This document shows positions 1-9,984 of a DNA stretch of 64,000 bases, one piece after another. Each line of letters opens with the position of its first letter. The stretch's first letter is position 1. Under the pieces are notes generated by a model, which worked only from the letters and a program-made list of their open reading frames with translations, ran no database searches and was not told the DNA's origin. The stretch covers positions 1 to 64,000 of the forward strand of contig JAIRNF010000058.1 in NCBI GenBank assembly GCA_031258195.1, given 5' to 3'. Source of the DNA: Prevotellaceae bacterium (GTDB lineage: Bacteria; Bacteroidota; Bacteroidia; Bacteroidales; UBA932). The position numbers were made by a program, and so were the translations under genes.

Positions 1-278
1 GCAATAACTTGACCAGTAAAGCTCTCTGGAGCAGGCTCATTATTGCGTGCAATAAAATAATGCATCTCTATGTCTTTAGCGCTCTGCCAAGGATTGTAAA
101 CGGATATAATAGTACTTTCCTGATCTTCTGCACCTACTATCTTAAAGCCCGAAGCGTATTCGGGTGTATATACTTCCTGATTAAAATTTTCTAACGAACT
201 ACCTTTCCGATTACAGCCGGTAAACCCCAACAATAAGAAGATGCTGTATAGGTAGAGAAGCAAAAACGATTTTTTCAT
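1..278 (-). CDS. ABC transporter substrate-binding lipoprotein, 5' part only (BtuF/FepB-like)
   Basis: The gene starts at the ATG whose complement is 276-278 and runs off the left edge, so only about 92 N-terminal residues are present. It opens with a lipoprotein signal: a hydrophobic stretch followed by the lipobox FTGC, then a short acidic linker. The next stretch contains VYTPEYASGFKI and a VYNPWQ motif, the N-terminal pattern of the Bacteroidota family of periplasmic binding proteins for iron-siderophore or cobalamin ABC importers. The protein would be lipid-anchored and hand a metal chelate or corrinoid to an inner-membrane permease. Because a cobalamin riboswitch lies upstream on the same strand, cobalamin is the more likely ligand, but this is inferred from context. 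A separate promoter and a hairpin lie between it and the upstream gene. Confidence 0.75.
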   Translation of the reverse strand, partial: MKKSFLLLYLYSIFLLLGFTGCNRKGSSLENFNQEVYTPEYASGFKIVGAEDQESTIISVYNPWQSAKDIEMHYFIARNNEPAPESFTGQVI

Positions 279-306
279 AGCATACTTTTTGGTATATACA
301 TTGATA

Positions 307-314
307 CAAAAATA
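307..314 (-). promoter_or_regulatory. Bacteroidota -7 promoter element (TATTTTTG)
   Basis: On the minus strand the sequence reads TATTTTTG, matching the Bacteroidota -7 consensus TAnnTTTG. It lies 28 bases before the ATG of the substrate-binding lipoprotein gene. That gene may therefore be transcribed on its own as well as by read-through from the riboswitch-controlled genes. No clear -33 element was seen. Confidence 0.45.
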
Positions 315-331
315 TTTATTTCATTTTAAAT

Positions 332-355
332 AGGGAGGCCAGCTTATGCCTCCCT
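332..355 (-). terminator. Hairpin after the beta-barrel gene
   Basis: AGGGAGGC at 332-339 pairs with GCCTCCCT at 348-355 around an 8-base loop. On the minus strand it is followed by an AT-rich stretch with only a weak T tract. It sits between the beta-barrel gene and the substrate-binding protein gene, and may partly separate the two transcripts. Confidence 0.5.
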
Positions 356-429
356 CCCTATAACCAAACCTAACAAAGACAAAACAGTAAAATGTCTTTG
401 AATGAACCTAAACCTAACCTATTTGATAT

Positions 430-1296
430 TTAGTGAAACCTGTATGCAATTTGTATTTTTAAACCTAAAACCATTGGTACAACTTTATCTACCAACTTTA
501 CCGAATTTATACCAGAGGTTATTTCAGATAGTAATGCACCGTTCATCCTGAACTGCTCAGGGTTATCGGTGTTGTATGCTACTAAATGTTTACCGTTATA
601 TTTTGTAATGTTATTTAGACCATAATCAAAGAAAATCCCGGAGTAAAGAGAGAAGGATTTTTGTAAATTCCATTTCATTCCCGCTTCAACTGTTAGCATA
701 CAAGAAAATTTTAGGTCAAGGTCATCTTTTATATCCTTACGAGTAAAAGAACCAAACCCCATAAATTCTTGATTTGTCAATTCAATATTCCATTGTGGGT
801 AGTAACCGGTATTTTTTAAAGTTGATTTTTCTATTTCGTATTTACTTGATATAGGAATACCTAACTTAATACCTCCTGATGCATAGAATTTATATTTCCC
901 CATGGTTTGATATTTTACTGTCAATGGTATATTTAAAAATGTTGCTTTTTGTTTTTCTTCGTAGTTACTGACTACAGTACGAAACTCAAAATCATACTGT
1001 CCGTCGTTAGCAGCATAAGCATCCGATAGGTTGTCTATTTCTGTTTTTGCATTATAAAAAGATAGCTCTACTCCTGAGCCAATGCTCCATTGGGTTGAAA
1101 GGTGATAGTTATACCCTATACCGAAAGGACCTCCTCCACCTTTTTTACTATCCCCAACTTCCGGGCTATAGTTTAAGGTTGATAAACCTCCGGCTCCCCA
1201 TGCCGATACTTCGTGCTTAGACATTTTTTCTTGAGCAGAGAGAGCAGAGCAGGCTAATACGCCTGCTACTGCCAATATAATAGATTTACGTTTCAT
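430..1296 (-). CDS. Secreted outer-membrane beta-barrel protein
   Basis: A 288-residue protein with a cleavable signal peptide ending near LSAQ (about residue 22). The rest alternates short polar and aromatic beta-strands (for example FGIGYNYHLS, VEAGMKWNLQ, SLYSGIFFDYGL) and ends in IQIAYRFH, a typical last strand of an outer-membrane barrel. It looks like the PorT/OmpA-like small barrels of Bacteroidota, about eight to ten strands. Its ATG overlaps the stop of the giant surface protein (TAATG), so the two are very likely translationally coupled and expressed in a fixed ratio. Such small barrels often accompany large secreted proteins as surface partners or anchors. No binding residues can be recognised and ligand or function is unknown. 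Because it is downstream of the cobalamin riboswitch, it should be repressed by cobalamin along with its partner. Confidence 0.8.
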   Translation of the reverse strand: MKRKSIILAVAGVLACSALSAQEKMSKHEVSAWGAGGLSTLNYSPEVGDSKKGGGGPFGIGYNYHLSTQWSIGSGVELSFYNAKTEIDNLSDAYAANDGQYDFEFRTVVSNYEEKQKATFLNIPLTVKYQTMGKYKFYASGGIKLGIPISSKYEIEKSTLKNTGYYPQWNIELTNQEFMGFGSFTRKDIKDDLDLKFSCMLTVEAGMKWNLQKSFSLYSGIFFDYGLNNITKYNGKHLVAYNTDNPEQFRMNGALLSEITSGINSVKLVDKVVPMVLGLKIQIAYRFH

Positions 1297-4200
1297 TATT
1301 TTACAAGGATTTTTTGTTCTTGGCTAAAGTTGCCTGATTTTACAATAACAATATATGTGCCCGGAGAAGAAGGAGCAGCTAACCGTGTAATCTCTCCCTG
1401 AACTCTACTACTACTTATGCGAACTCCCATTATGCTATAAATTTCAACTACGGCATTTTGCAGTAACTCATTATCAAGATTTGTCTCTATCGTAAAAATG
1501 CTATTTGCACTTACCGGACTAGGATACGCTTTTATGCCCATTTCTTTTAGTATTACTCTTTCGGCACAGGTACGTAATACTTGCCCATCACTTGTGGTTA
1601 CCTCTATATAATATTCGGCACTGGGTTCGAGTATATCGGTTTTTTTCGTTCCTGCCGAATAGAATTGCTCACTTCCAACCTGTATACCGTTTTTATACCA
1701 TTTGTAGCCGGTAAAGCTATAGCCACCGTTAGTGCTGCTGTTATTATTTACAAGCAATGTATTGTTCCAGCGTTGAATAATAATATCTTCAAATGAAAAA
1801 TACTTCTCAATGGTTATTACATGGTCTTCTTCGTAGTCGTCAACACGTGATTTTACCGTAAATGCAGCCTGTTTAATCGAAGGTTTATCTATGTTCACCG
1901 TAAACGTACCGCTTGGCATTTCGCTACCGTTTACTAATACCATATAAGAGTTGGGCACGCTTACGACTATAGAAACTTTACCCGATTCTCCACAGTTTAC
2001 AATATATCTGGTCTCGGTATTTTCAATATCCCATGGCTGGCCGTTAATACTTACATTAATGGTTACCTCTTCTCTATCTGTTGTAAAGGTACTGCTTGAC
2101 GAAAGTTCAGATCTATAGCCATCTGTACTTATCACAACAAAGTAAGCCTTATACTCAGTAGAGTGGGTAAGTCCTGTAAAGTTTACGGTTACCGGTATAT
2201 TCTCGCTGATAGAAACATAGCCGCCTGATAGAACTGTTTGGATACTGGGCATTGGTACGCTTGATTCTTGAATATAGTGATAAAGTTTGCCGGCGTGAGT
2301 GGAGCTTACCTCAAATATTGCTGTAACATCATCTACAGATTGTAATGCTTGTGTAACGACAATATTAATAATCTCGTTACTGGTAGTGAATGCCAGACTT
2401 TCTATTACCTCCGTCTGGTTATCGTTTTCATCAACCAAAACAAAGTAAGCCTTATATTCGGTACTTGGAGATAACGACGTAAAGATAATATCAAGTGGAA
2501 CGTTAATGCTCATTTCTACATAGCTATCGGCTGCCAGAACTTCGGTAGCAGTGGGTGCTGTTTCGTCTGTTTTATGGATTAGCTTATACAACTTTCCTTC
2601 TTTGTCTACCGTTACTTTCAACGTTGCAGATATATCTGTTAACTCTTCTATAGTAATTACGCTATTTACGTCTAATGCCTGAGGTGCAGGGCTGCCCCAG
2701 TTATCCGAGCAGAAGTAAGCGGGTATGGTTAAGCCCCCGGAATTTCTTCTGCTACCATCTACCGAAATCTTTATGCTGGTAACTTTACCAAGATGGCTGA
2801 GGTCAAACCACTCCCAATCCTCTAGCGCATAATGTTCCGATTCATCTGCAGAGCGGTAATCGGCAAGGTAACATTCTATAGTAGAAGTTTCGGAGCCGTT
2901 AAGCATACCCTTAAATATTACCTTGTACCAGTCGCCTTTTTTAAACGCTACACCATACGGGTCTCCGTTCTTTATGGTATTCATGGTATAGGCCGAATTT
3001 GTAAGGTACACACCATCTACTATGTCTCCATCTAGCATATCGTGCATAACGATAACCTCTGTATTATCTGAGGCAAATGATACTCCGAAAGTTGCACTAC
3101 CTGCTACACCTTTCCCTGTAACAGAGCGGAATTGATGTGTAAGGAATTGGGCGGGATTAAAATCTGTTGCTGTAACATTTGAATACCCAAAGTCTGCCCA
3201 ATATCCTGAACCATAGGTATTAGAGAATGAATAAGAACCGCTATAGAATACAGATTTCTTTCCGTATAAATCTTCGTCTTCGGCTCTATATCCATAGCTG
3301 TATCCGCGCCAGTATGATTCAGACTCAAGATACAAATCTTCAAAAGTTGCAATCTTCTTTTCGCCATCTACCCATACTACTGTGCGCCATGTCTGGTCTT
3401 CGATGTTCGAATCTTTTACATTTAGCACATACTGACTTACGATGGTTGGGTTTACGGTTATTGTTGCTTCTGTTGAAATAATTTCTCCCTTGGCATTCTT
3501 CCATGTATATTGATACGGAGGAACCCCACCTGTAACGGTAGGATTGATAGTTACTGATGTTCCGGCTGTAACCCAATCCCATTCGGGAGGTAGGTTTACA
3601 ACCATAGGGAATATTTCTTCTGTAGTAGTAAACGCAGCACTTTCCATAACAACCGACTGCATATTGAATATACTTTCCATATAGAAGTATGCTTTATACT
3701 CTGTCAGTTCGGTAAGCCCGGTAAATGTTATGGTTGCAGCTTGAGCAAGATCAATATTAACAGGCTCCATTGCCTCCAGCTCTACTTCTGTTGGTGCAAC
3801 TTCGGTAGTCAGCTTAATTATGCTATATAGCTTGCCGGGTTGAGTAAGCTTAACCTTTAATGCCGCACTATTATGAGTTACCGATTCTACTATCGGATAC
3901 CCATCTTCCATTTCGGGGGTATCGATTGTAAATGGTATATACTCATAGGCTCCGATTGTAGGTGCCGTTGTACTACGTTCTGTACCACTTATATCTGTTG
4001 TGATGAAACTTAGAGGAAGTCCTACATTTAAGTTACCTGCTGCTTTTAAATGTAAATCTGTATCGGTAAAAAATTCTGCTTCCTCAATAATGCTGCTCGA
4101 TTCATTTGATATAGCTAGCCAATTTGTATAATCGCTAGTCCACGACGAAGGGCCTGCTGCAAAATTTGTTCCCGTAAACTTATATGCATTGTTGCTGAAA

Positions 4201-7200
4201 TCTATATTTTGGTAATCTGTTTGCTTATAGAAATAGTAAACGGGTGCTGTTGTATGGCTTTGTAAGAGGTTATTCTTAATAACAATATTTTTTAATGGAA
4301 TGGTTGCGCTACCCGAAGCAGTACCTAACACATAACCTCCGCCGCCGCTTATGCGGATACTATTGTAGTATAGATGTATGTATGAGCAATCTCCGGTAAT
4401 ACTTATTCCATATGAGGAATTGTTTGGAGAGTTTATGATGGATATGCTGTTATTATAAACAAGCACTGTTTTCTCTGCTGTTCCTTCAACTTCGCTTCTT
4501 AGCTGAATGCCTCTGGAGTAGTAAGCCTGTTTGTTTACGATCTTATTGTTACGTATAATAACGTTATCTTTACATCTATAGATATCCATAGCCTGATAGT
4601 CGGTTTTTTGAGTTGTTTCGCTAATAACAGTGTTATTTTCAACCAAAACATCACGAACATCTGTAATATAGATACCTTTTCCGCAAGAATTATTAATAGT
4701 GTTGTTTCTTATAACAACACCACGTTCTTTGGTAAGCCTTACATAGCTGGTTCCACCTAGGTAAAGGGCGATATATCCTCCGGTTATAGTATTGTTTTCT
4801 ATAGTGTAGTAATCATTGTTCTGACCTTCTTCATTTATCGATTGTGTATATACCATACGCATTCCGTCATAGCCTGATGTTACAAGATTTGCCTTTAGAA
4901 TACAGTTACGTAGCGTAAAATAACGACTCATATTGTAAAGATGGATATTGTAAGGGTAAGCCTGGCTGGTTGGTATGAGACTCATATTTTCAATAGTTAC
5001 ATGGCTTGTAGATTCAATAACAAACATACCATATTTAGTTTCTCCATATGGGGGTTCAGAATATCCCGAGCCGTTAATCGTTACATCGTTATTCTTACCC
5101 GACAGAGAGGTAAACGTTATAGTATTTTCTTCAGATGTTCCTTGTATGCCGGATATTTTTATATTCTCAGAATAAGTACCAGCCTCTACCTTAAAGATAA
5201 CAGCACCTTCAATACCTCCGCTCATTGCGGTAATGGCTTCGGCAAAAGTTGCATAATCGGACTCCGACGATTTACCGATAATATAGGTGCCTTTAAATCC
5301 CGATTTAATTATGCGCTCTACTGTATTTTCTTCAGTAATACCAGTATTTTCTGTTATGTCTATTAAAATACTTGTAAGTTCTGCTCCAATTTTATTTCCT
5401 ACACTAGCTGTTGCTTCAATATCATATGTTAGCCAAAAGTAATACTCGCCTGCTGCGGTTATTTTCTCTCCTCCCACTTTTTCAAAAATCATAGAGGAAG
5501 AAGACACTTCGCTGCCAAATTGATTGTTAGCAATAAATCCCGATGAAGCTTCGGTGTAGTATAGTCTTGCCGTTTTTATATCACTTTCGTTAGTAGTAAG
5601 CCCTGCTGTAAACTTCAGTTGATTTACTGATAGACTTCCTTCGTCGCCTCCAACCTTAACTACCACTTTTTGAACGGGCTCTTTACCACTACCTCTTAGA
5701 ATGGTATTTAACCCAACCTGTGAGGTAGTAATACTTTCGACAAATAAATCCAGCGGTGTATAAGAAGAAACTTCTATAGCCCATCCCTGATATAGGGTAC
5801 CTGACGATGTACTTACAAATCTTACTGTAACAGCACCACCATCTGCAAGAGAACCCAAAAGACGTTCTGGAATATTTGTATTACTTGATAGTTTTGCTAT
5901 AAGCTTATCGTCATCTACTTCGGTTCCGGAGTAAACAAAGAAGTAGTGCGAAGAATATGTCCTGAAATCATTAAAGTTCATTTTTACTACCTGCCCTATA
6001 GCAGAGGGGGTAAATGTTATTGTTCCGTCAAAGTTTAACGAATATTCGTTTTCTGGGCCACCGTCGTCATAGAACATCATGCTTTTAGTCAGAGTTATCG
6101 TACCATTATCGCCTTGCGCTAACTCTATCGTGTTTTTGGTCAAGCGATAACCATCAGGGTCTCCGGTGTCAGGTGTATGGTCGGTATCATCAACTTTAAC
6201 AGAGAGTAATGCTGCGTCTATTTGAACATCGCTTTCAATATCCGATTTAGTATCATAGCTTAACCAGAAGTAACTTTTACCTTCAGGTAGAGTTTGCGTT
6301 CCTACTACGGTAACCTGCTGTGTAGCAGGGTCTGAAATGCTGCCAAATTCTACCCCTTGAGAAAAGTCTTTTTCTTCGCTGGAGTAAAGAATGGTTACCT
6401 TATTAATAGATTCAAGTGAGCCTTTCAAATCTACCTTAAACTCTTTTGCTATTGCTGCTGTTAGCGTTCCTTCTGTTACGATTTCTACACCGATTATTTC
6501 TTGGTTTGTTGCGCTTGGCTTTATATTGGATGTGTTATTCTGGAAAGCTGTAACTTCTTCAACAGTCATGTTGTGGTTTACAAACGGGGTAACGTTAGCC
6601 TCCCAACCCGTTCCGGCGTATGACGATGTTGTTGTTTTGGCATTGAACTTAATGGTTATGGAACCGTCTGCTGCTGTCGATCGTAGTTTCTTTTGCGGAC
6701 CTGTTTGGCTTTTCTCATTGCTGTCTAATTTCCAAAGTATATTTTCTGAGTTCATAGTCGTACCGCTATATACCTCAAAAGTTGCTTTTGTGCCATAGGA
6801 CGAACTTGAATAGTAAACATCGAACCTGCTGAAATCTATTTCGGCAACTGCTCCCGTTTGAGCAGGAGTAAATGTTATGATACAATCTTTGTCTTCGTAA
6901 TCGTACTTGGTAGAAGAATATGGACTCTTCGTATCGGTATAAACCCAGCTGCCATACATAATACGGGTATGGGTTCCGCCCAGCGCTTTAAATATGTTGT
7001 AAACCTCTCTTGACCCGACTTCCGAAGTGGTTACCGCATGGTCTGTACCCGACAGCTTAATGCTTGTCAGCTTGGCTGCTACTACATCATCATTTAGTGC
7101 TGTTTCTGCAATATCGTACACCAAGGCAAAGTAGCTATTGCCTTCAACCAAACGTTGGCTTTGAGTACCTGTTATGGTATAAATATTGCTACCGATAGAG

Positions 7201-9614
7201 CTAAGCTCGCCAAACAGATTAGCGGTCGAAAATTCGTTCTTCTTTCCTAAAAAATACACTTTGGCTTTTGATATATTCGGTAGAGTCGTTGTCCCGCTTG
7301 CGTCGAAGCTAAGGCTTTCTACTTCGAACGGGCTAAGCGTATTGGTTGTCTTAATGTTGAATATAAGTATAGCCTCGTTGGTATTTCCTGCAGTCAGGGT
7401 TTCGGTTGAAGCCACAGCTGTTTCCGTACCGTTGTACACCATATTCTCCGGTACAAAATGCAATACCTCCGCTTCCCAACCCGACCAGGGAACCCCTGTA
7501 TTTACTTTGAAGTAGATAGTTAACGCACCATTGTCTGCGGCTGATTTCGTAACTGTAGGAATATTTTTCGGTCCTGTATAGCTCCAGTATTCTCTTCCGT
7601 AATAATCATCAATTAATTCGGCGGGATCTACTGATGAGCCGTTGTAAACACGAAAAATATCATTGTTAGCGGGATTTGATGTATTATGAAACACTTCAAA
7701 GCTATTCCAGTTAATCTGGATTTTTTTCCCTACTTCGCTTGGGACAAATGTTATTGTCCCTTCAAAACCGTTAGAATAGTTGGCGTCTTTCCCTCCATCA
7801 TCGTAAAAAATCAGCGTTTCCGTAACGGTATGGGAGCTAACTCCCGAAGGCATTTTCAGCGTATGTTTCAGAACCCTGCTACCTGTGGGTGCCGTTACTT
7901 CGGGTATATGGGTTTGCCCGTCTACCGTAACTCCGGTAAATTCGGCATCAATTATGTTTTCGGCGGTTGCACCGGCATCTATATCACATGCCAGCCAGAA
8001 TATGTTATTACCGACAGGCAGCTTCTGATTGCCTGTAATCGTAAATGTCGATGTAGGGTTAGACAGTTCACCGAATAACGTTGCCGTTGAAAAGTTATCC
8101 GAACTTCCGGTGTAGTATACGGCTACTTTAGTGATATCCGGAACATTAGTAGTTCCATTCAGGTTAAAACTTAATGAAGTTAGGGCAGGTGGGTTTACTT
8201 CACCTGTAACTGATACAACAACTTTCAATATCGGATTATTACTGCTTCCTATTGAAATCTCATCGGTAATTTCCTGGTAAGCCTTTGAATTTTCATAGGT
8301 AATATCCTCTGCAATGTAAGCCGATATATCATCGATATAAACATAGTTGGAACCTGTTACCTGGAATGCTATATATACGGTAGAACCGACATATGCAGAT
8401 AAATCATAAGAAAATTTAGTAAAAGAAGTGGGTACCGAAACATCACTTCCTAAATCAACGGTAAAGTCCTCAATGGCGGAACTGCTTGTTGACAGCTTTA
8501 CATTGATTTTGTAAGGAGACCAAGAAGAGCCGCTTTTAGCCATGAAAGTAAAAAGTACACCAGATTGAGGGGTGATCGGAGGCGTTACAAGCCAGTCGTT
8601 AGCAGAAGAAGCGTAAGTTGTCATTACGCAGCCGCTTCCATCAACTCCGTTCGTGGTGGAAAATTCCCAGGTTTTACCATCATTATTGTTATCAACCACT
8701 TGCCAAGCGAGCGGAATAGCCGTACCGTTAAAGTTTTCATTCCAAGGAAACGTGCTGACGGTGGGATTGTCCATTACGGTAAACGACCAAATAGGAGTAT
8801 TTTCTGCATCTCCGTTATCATTGTAGGGAACAATACGCCAGTAGTAAGTTTGCGACCAAGTCAGATTTTTAAGAGTATAGCTTGTAACATTACCTAAATC
8901 AATTCCGTTATGAAGATTTGTGGCTTCTGTATTGGTTCCGACATAAAGCTTATAGCCGGAAGTGAAAGCGGTTTCATTCCACTTTATTGTTACCGTTGAG
9001 TAAATATCGTCGGCATTGTTTTCTGGAGAAACGACAGTTGTAGGGTCCGGAGGAGTAGTACTTACATAAAGATGAGGTCCGATGATATTATCCAGTGCGG
9101 TATTACATTTTCCGCTACCATAGCTGCTAGCTGCTTTAAAGCGAACCAGCACCTTGTTAAAAGTGCTATAGGCAGAGAGATCGACCGTGTGTAATGTCCA
9201 TTCGGTTTCTCCCTTAGTAACGGTATAAACATTATCCGTCCATGTAGCTCCGTTGTCGGTAGAAACATCCACATGCATCCCATAGCCGCCACTTGTCGCA
9301 ACCGAGTAGAAAGAGAGTTGTGTAATACCTTTGGTTAAATCCAAATGGGGTGTGACTAATTCTGCTGTCTTGTCCTTTGGTGTGTAGTATGATTCAAATT
9401 CCGCAAAGTAGGAACCGTCTTGCGGAGCTGAGATACTGCGAGAAGGGGACGAAGTCAGCCTAGCCCACCCGTAGCCGTTGTCGGCATCTTTGTTATGTTG
9501 CCAACCTGAAGGAGGGAAGGTACTACCCTCAAAGCTTTCGTTCAATGTTTGCGAATAGCTTACGTCTGCACATAAAAACAGAGTTGTAATTAATAGTAAT
9601 AGGTAACGTTTCAT
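1296..9614 (-). CDS. Giant T9SS-sorted multidomain surface protein with DUF4465-like domain
   Basis: About 2772 residues from the ATG at 9614; an in-frame start 12 codons upstream would precede the signal peptide MKRYLLLLITTLFLCADVSYSQ-like segment and is rejected. Order of parts, from positions and motifs: choice-of-anchor-J/cleaved-adhesin-like domain (about 23-185), Fn3 (190-290), a second choice-of-anchor-J domain (290-437), then about four alternating units (438-1440) of a BNR-neuraminidase-N-terminal-like fold (TITGxQxLxxG..YFWLxYDI) and a CUB-like fold (FYDDGG...F.GTITF.P). A right-handed parallel beta-helix (1441-1890) follows, then Fn3/Ig-like repeats with TEYKAYFV motifs, and a DUF4465-like domain (about 2087-2305: FEDL, DGVYLTNSAY, CYLADYRSAD, WFDLSHLGKV). 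A T9SS type A sorting domain (last ~80 residues) closes it. It should be secreted and attached to the cell surface. It is the first gene after a cobalamin riboswitch, so its ligand may be a corrinoid. Confidence 0.85.
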   Translation of the reverse strand: MKRYLLLLITTLFLCADVSYSQTLNESFEGSTFPPSGWQHNKDADNGYGWARLTSSPSRSISAPQDGSYFAEFESYYTPKDKTAELVTPHLDLTKGITQLSFYSVATSGGYGMHVDVSTDNGATWTDNVYTVTKGETEWTLHTVDLSAYSTFNKVLVRFKAASSYGSGKCNTALDNIIGPHLYVSTTPPDPTTVVSPENNADDIYSTVTIKWNETAFTSGYKLYVGTNTEATNLHNGIDLGNVTSYTLKNLTWSQTYYWRIVPYNDNGDAENTPIWSFTVMDNPTVSTFPWNENFNGTAIPLAWQVVDNNNDGKTWEFSTTNGVDGSGCVMTTYASSANDWLVTPPITPQSGVLFTFMAKSGSSWSPYKINVKLSTSSSAIEDFTVDLGSDVSVPTSFTKFSYDLSAYVGSTVYIAFQVTGSNYVYIDDISAYIAEDITYENSKAYQEITDEISIGSSNNPILKVVVSVTGEVNPPALTSLSFNLNGTTNVPDITKVAVYYTGSSDNFSTATLFGELSNPTSTFTITGNQKLPVGNNIFWLACDIDAGATAENIIDAEFTGVTVDGQTHIPEVTAPTGSRVLKHTLKMPSGVSSHTVTETLIFYDDGGKDANYSNGFEGTITFVPSEVGKKIQINWNSFEVFHNTSNPANNDIFRVYNGSSVDPAELIDDYYGREYWSYTGPKNIPTVTKSAADNGALTIYFKVNTGVPWSGWEAEVLHFVPENMVYNGTETAVASTETLTAGNTNEAILIFNIKTTNTLSPFEVESLSFDASGTTTLPNISKAKVYFLGKKNEFSTANLFGELSSIGSNIYTITGTQSQRLVEGNSYFALVYDIAETALNDDVVAAKLTSIKLSGTDHAVTTSEVGSREVYNIFKALGGTHTRIMYGSWVYTDTKSPYSSTKYDYEDKDCIITFTPAQTGAVAEIDFSRFDVYYSSSSYGTKATFEVYSGTTMNSENILWKLDSNEKSQTGPQKKLRSTAADGSITIKFNAKTTTSSYAGTGWEANVTPFVNHNMTVEEVTAFQNNTSNIKPSATNQEIIGVEIVTEGTLTAAIAKEFKVDLKGSLESINKVTILYSSEEKDFSQGVEFGSISDPATQQVTVVGTQTLPEGKSYFWLSYDTKSDIESDVQIDAALLSVKVDDTDHTPDTGDPDGYRLTKNTIELAQGDNGTITLTKSMMFYDDGGPENEYSLNFDGTITFTPSAIGQVVKMNFNDFRTYSSHYFFVYSGTEVDDDKLIAKLSSNTNIPERLLGSLADGGAVTVRFVSTSSGTLYQGWAIEVSSYTPLDLFVESITTSQVGLNTILRGSGKEPVQKVVVKVGGDEGSLSVNQLKFTAGLTTNESDIKTARLYYTEASSGFIANNQFGSEVSSSSMIFEKVGGEKITAAGEYYFWLTYDIEATASVGNKIGAELTSILIDITENTGITEENTVERIIKSGFKGTYIIGKSSESDYATFAEAITAMSGGIEGAVIFKVEAGTYSENIKISGIQGTSEENTITFTSLSGKNNDVTINGSGYSEPPYGETKYGMFVIESTSHVTIENMSLIPTSQAYPYNIHLYNMSRYFTLRNCILKANLVTSGYDGMRMVYTQSINEEGQNNDYYTIENNTITGGYIALYLGGTSYVRLTKERGVVIRNNTINNSCGKGIYITDVRDVLVENNTVISETTQKTDYQAMDIYRCKDNVIIRNNKIVNKQAYYSRGIQLRSEVEGTAEKTVLVYNNSISIINSPNNSSYGISITGDCSYIHLYYNSIRISGGGGYVLGTASGSATIPLKNIVIKNNLLQSHTTAPVYYFYKQTDYQNIDFSNNAYKFTGTNFAAGPSSWTSDYTNWLAISNESSSIIEEAEFFTDTDLHLKAAGNLNVGLPLSFITTDISGTERSTTAPTIGAYEYIPFTIDTPEMEDGYPIVESVTHNSAALKVKLTQPGKLYSIIKLTTEVAPTEVELEAMEPVNIDLAQAATITFTGLTELTEYKAYFYMESIFNMQSVVMESAAFTTTEEIFPMVVNLPPEWDWVTAGTSVTINPTVTGGVPPYQYTWKNAKGEIISTEATITVNPTIVSQYVLNVKDSNIEDQTWRTVVWVDGEKKIATFEDLYLESESYWRGYSYGYRAEDEDLYGKKSVFYSGSYSFSNTYGSGYWADFGYSNVTATDFNPAQFLTHQFRSVTGKGVAGSATFGVSFASDNTEVIVMHDMLDGDIVDGVYLTNSAYTMNTIKNGDPYGVAFKKGDWYKVIFKGMLNGSETSTIECYLADYRSADESEHYALEDWEWFDLSHLGKVTSIKISVDGSRRNSGGLTIPAYFCSDNWGSPAPQALDVNSVITIEELTDISATLKVTVDKEGKLYKLIHKTDETAPTATEVLAADSYVEMSINVPLDIIFTSLSPSTEYKAYFVLVDENDNQTEVIESLAFTTSNEIINIVVTQALQSVDDVTAIFEVSSTHAGKLYHYIQESSVPMPSIQTVLSGGYVSISENIPVTVNFTGLTHSTEYKAYFVVISTDGYRSELSSSSTFTTDREEVTINVSINGQPWDIENTETRYIVNCGESGKVSIVVSVPNSYMVLVNGSEMPSGTFTVNIDKPSIKQAAFTVKSRVDDYEEDHVITIEKYFSFEDIIIQRWNNTLLVNNNSSTNGGYSFTGYKWYKNGIQVGSEQFYSAGTKKTDILEPSAEYYIEVTTSDGQVLRTCAERVILKEMGIKAYPSPVSANSIFTIETNLDNELLQNAVVEIYSIMGVRISSSRVQGEITRLAAPSSPGTYIVIVKSGNFSQEQKILVK

Positions 9615-9790
9615 TGGTGTTGTTTTATTGATTAGCCATATTATACACATACCTATCCATAGGATAAATATGTTTGTAACTATTTGATTCTTATCAAACA
9701 GCTCTGGAAGAATGGAACGAAAACAAATGAAAAGCTATACCTATTTACATTTGATTTCAAAGCCTTTTTCCTCGAAAGCTTTAAACTATC

Positions 9791-9971
9791 AAACATCGGC
9801 AGGTCTCCTGACTTATCCCCATTTTGGTTGGCCTTCCCATACTAAAAATATGTACAGTGGCAAAAGTCGTTACCAAAATGTTGCATAGGATTTACAGTAG
9901 CGGGTCTGTTCAGGATTTACACCTGATTCCCTTTTAATCAGTACGCTTGAATAAACGCTCCGAACCAATGC
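9791..9971 (-). promoter_or_regulatory. Cobalamin (adenosylcobalamin-type) riboswitch
   Basis: Read on the minus strand, the segment carries the conserved cobalamin aptamer blocks in order: a 5' stem (GCATTGGTTCGGAGCG), TTAAAAGGGAA, GGTGTAAATCC, CCGCTACTGTAAAT, GCCACTG, GGGAAGG, and the B12 box AGTCAGGAGACCTGCC (complement of 9798-9813). This is a complete aptamer. It points at the giant surface protein gene, whose ATG is 177 bases downstream, giving room for an expression platform; AAAGC/GCTTT segments around 9762-9790 could form part of one. When cobalamin is bound such elements normally lower expression of uptake genes. Confidence 0.95.
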
Positions 9972-9976
9972 GGATG

Positions 9977-9984
9977 CAAATGTA
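9977..9984 (-). promoter_or_regulatory. -7 promoter element (TACATTTG) of the riboswitch transcript
   Basis: TACATTTG on the minus strand fits the TAnnTTTG consensus and lies five bases before the conserved 5' stem of the cobalamin riboswitch, placing the transcript start at about 9970. The same motif and the same five-base spacing recur at the riboswitch remnant at 32.15-32.19 kb. Confidence 0.6.

Noticed and set aside
9..194. Plus-strand 61-codon frame at the left edge
   Set aside because: It is antisense to a well-supported lipoprotein gene with lipobox and family motifs; composition is not protein-like.
4941..8897. Several plus-strand frames of 100-140 codons inside the giant gene
   Set aside because: They lie opposite a continuous, domain-rich minus-strand gene and show no motif or start signal of their own.
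1300..9600. CRISPR or DNA-repeat array from the repeated protein modules
   Set aside because: Repeats are at protein-domain level, long and diverged, with no short identical units and spacers.
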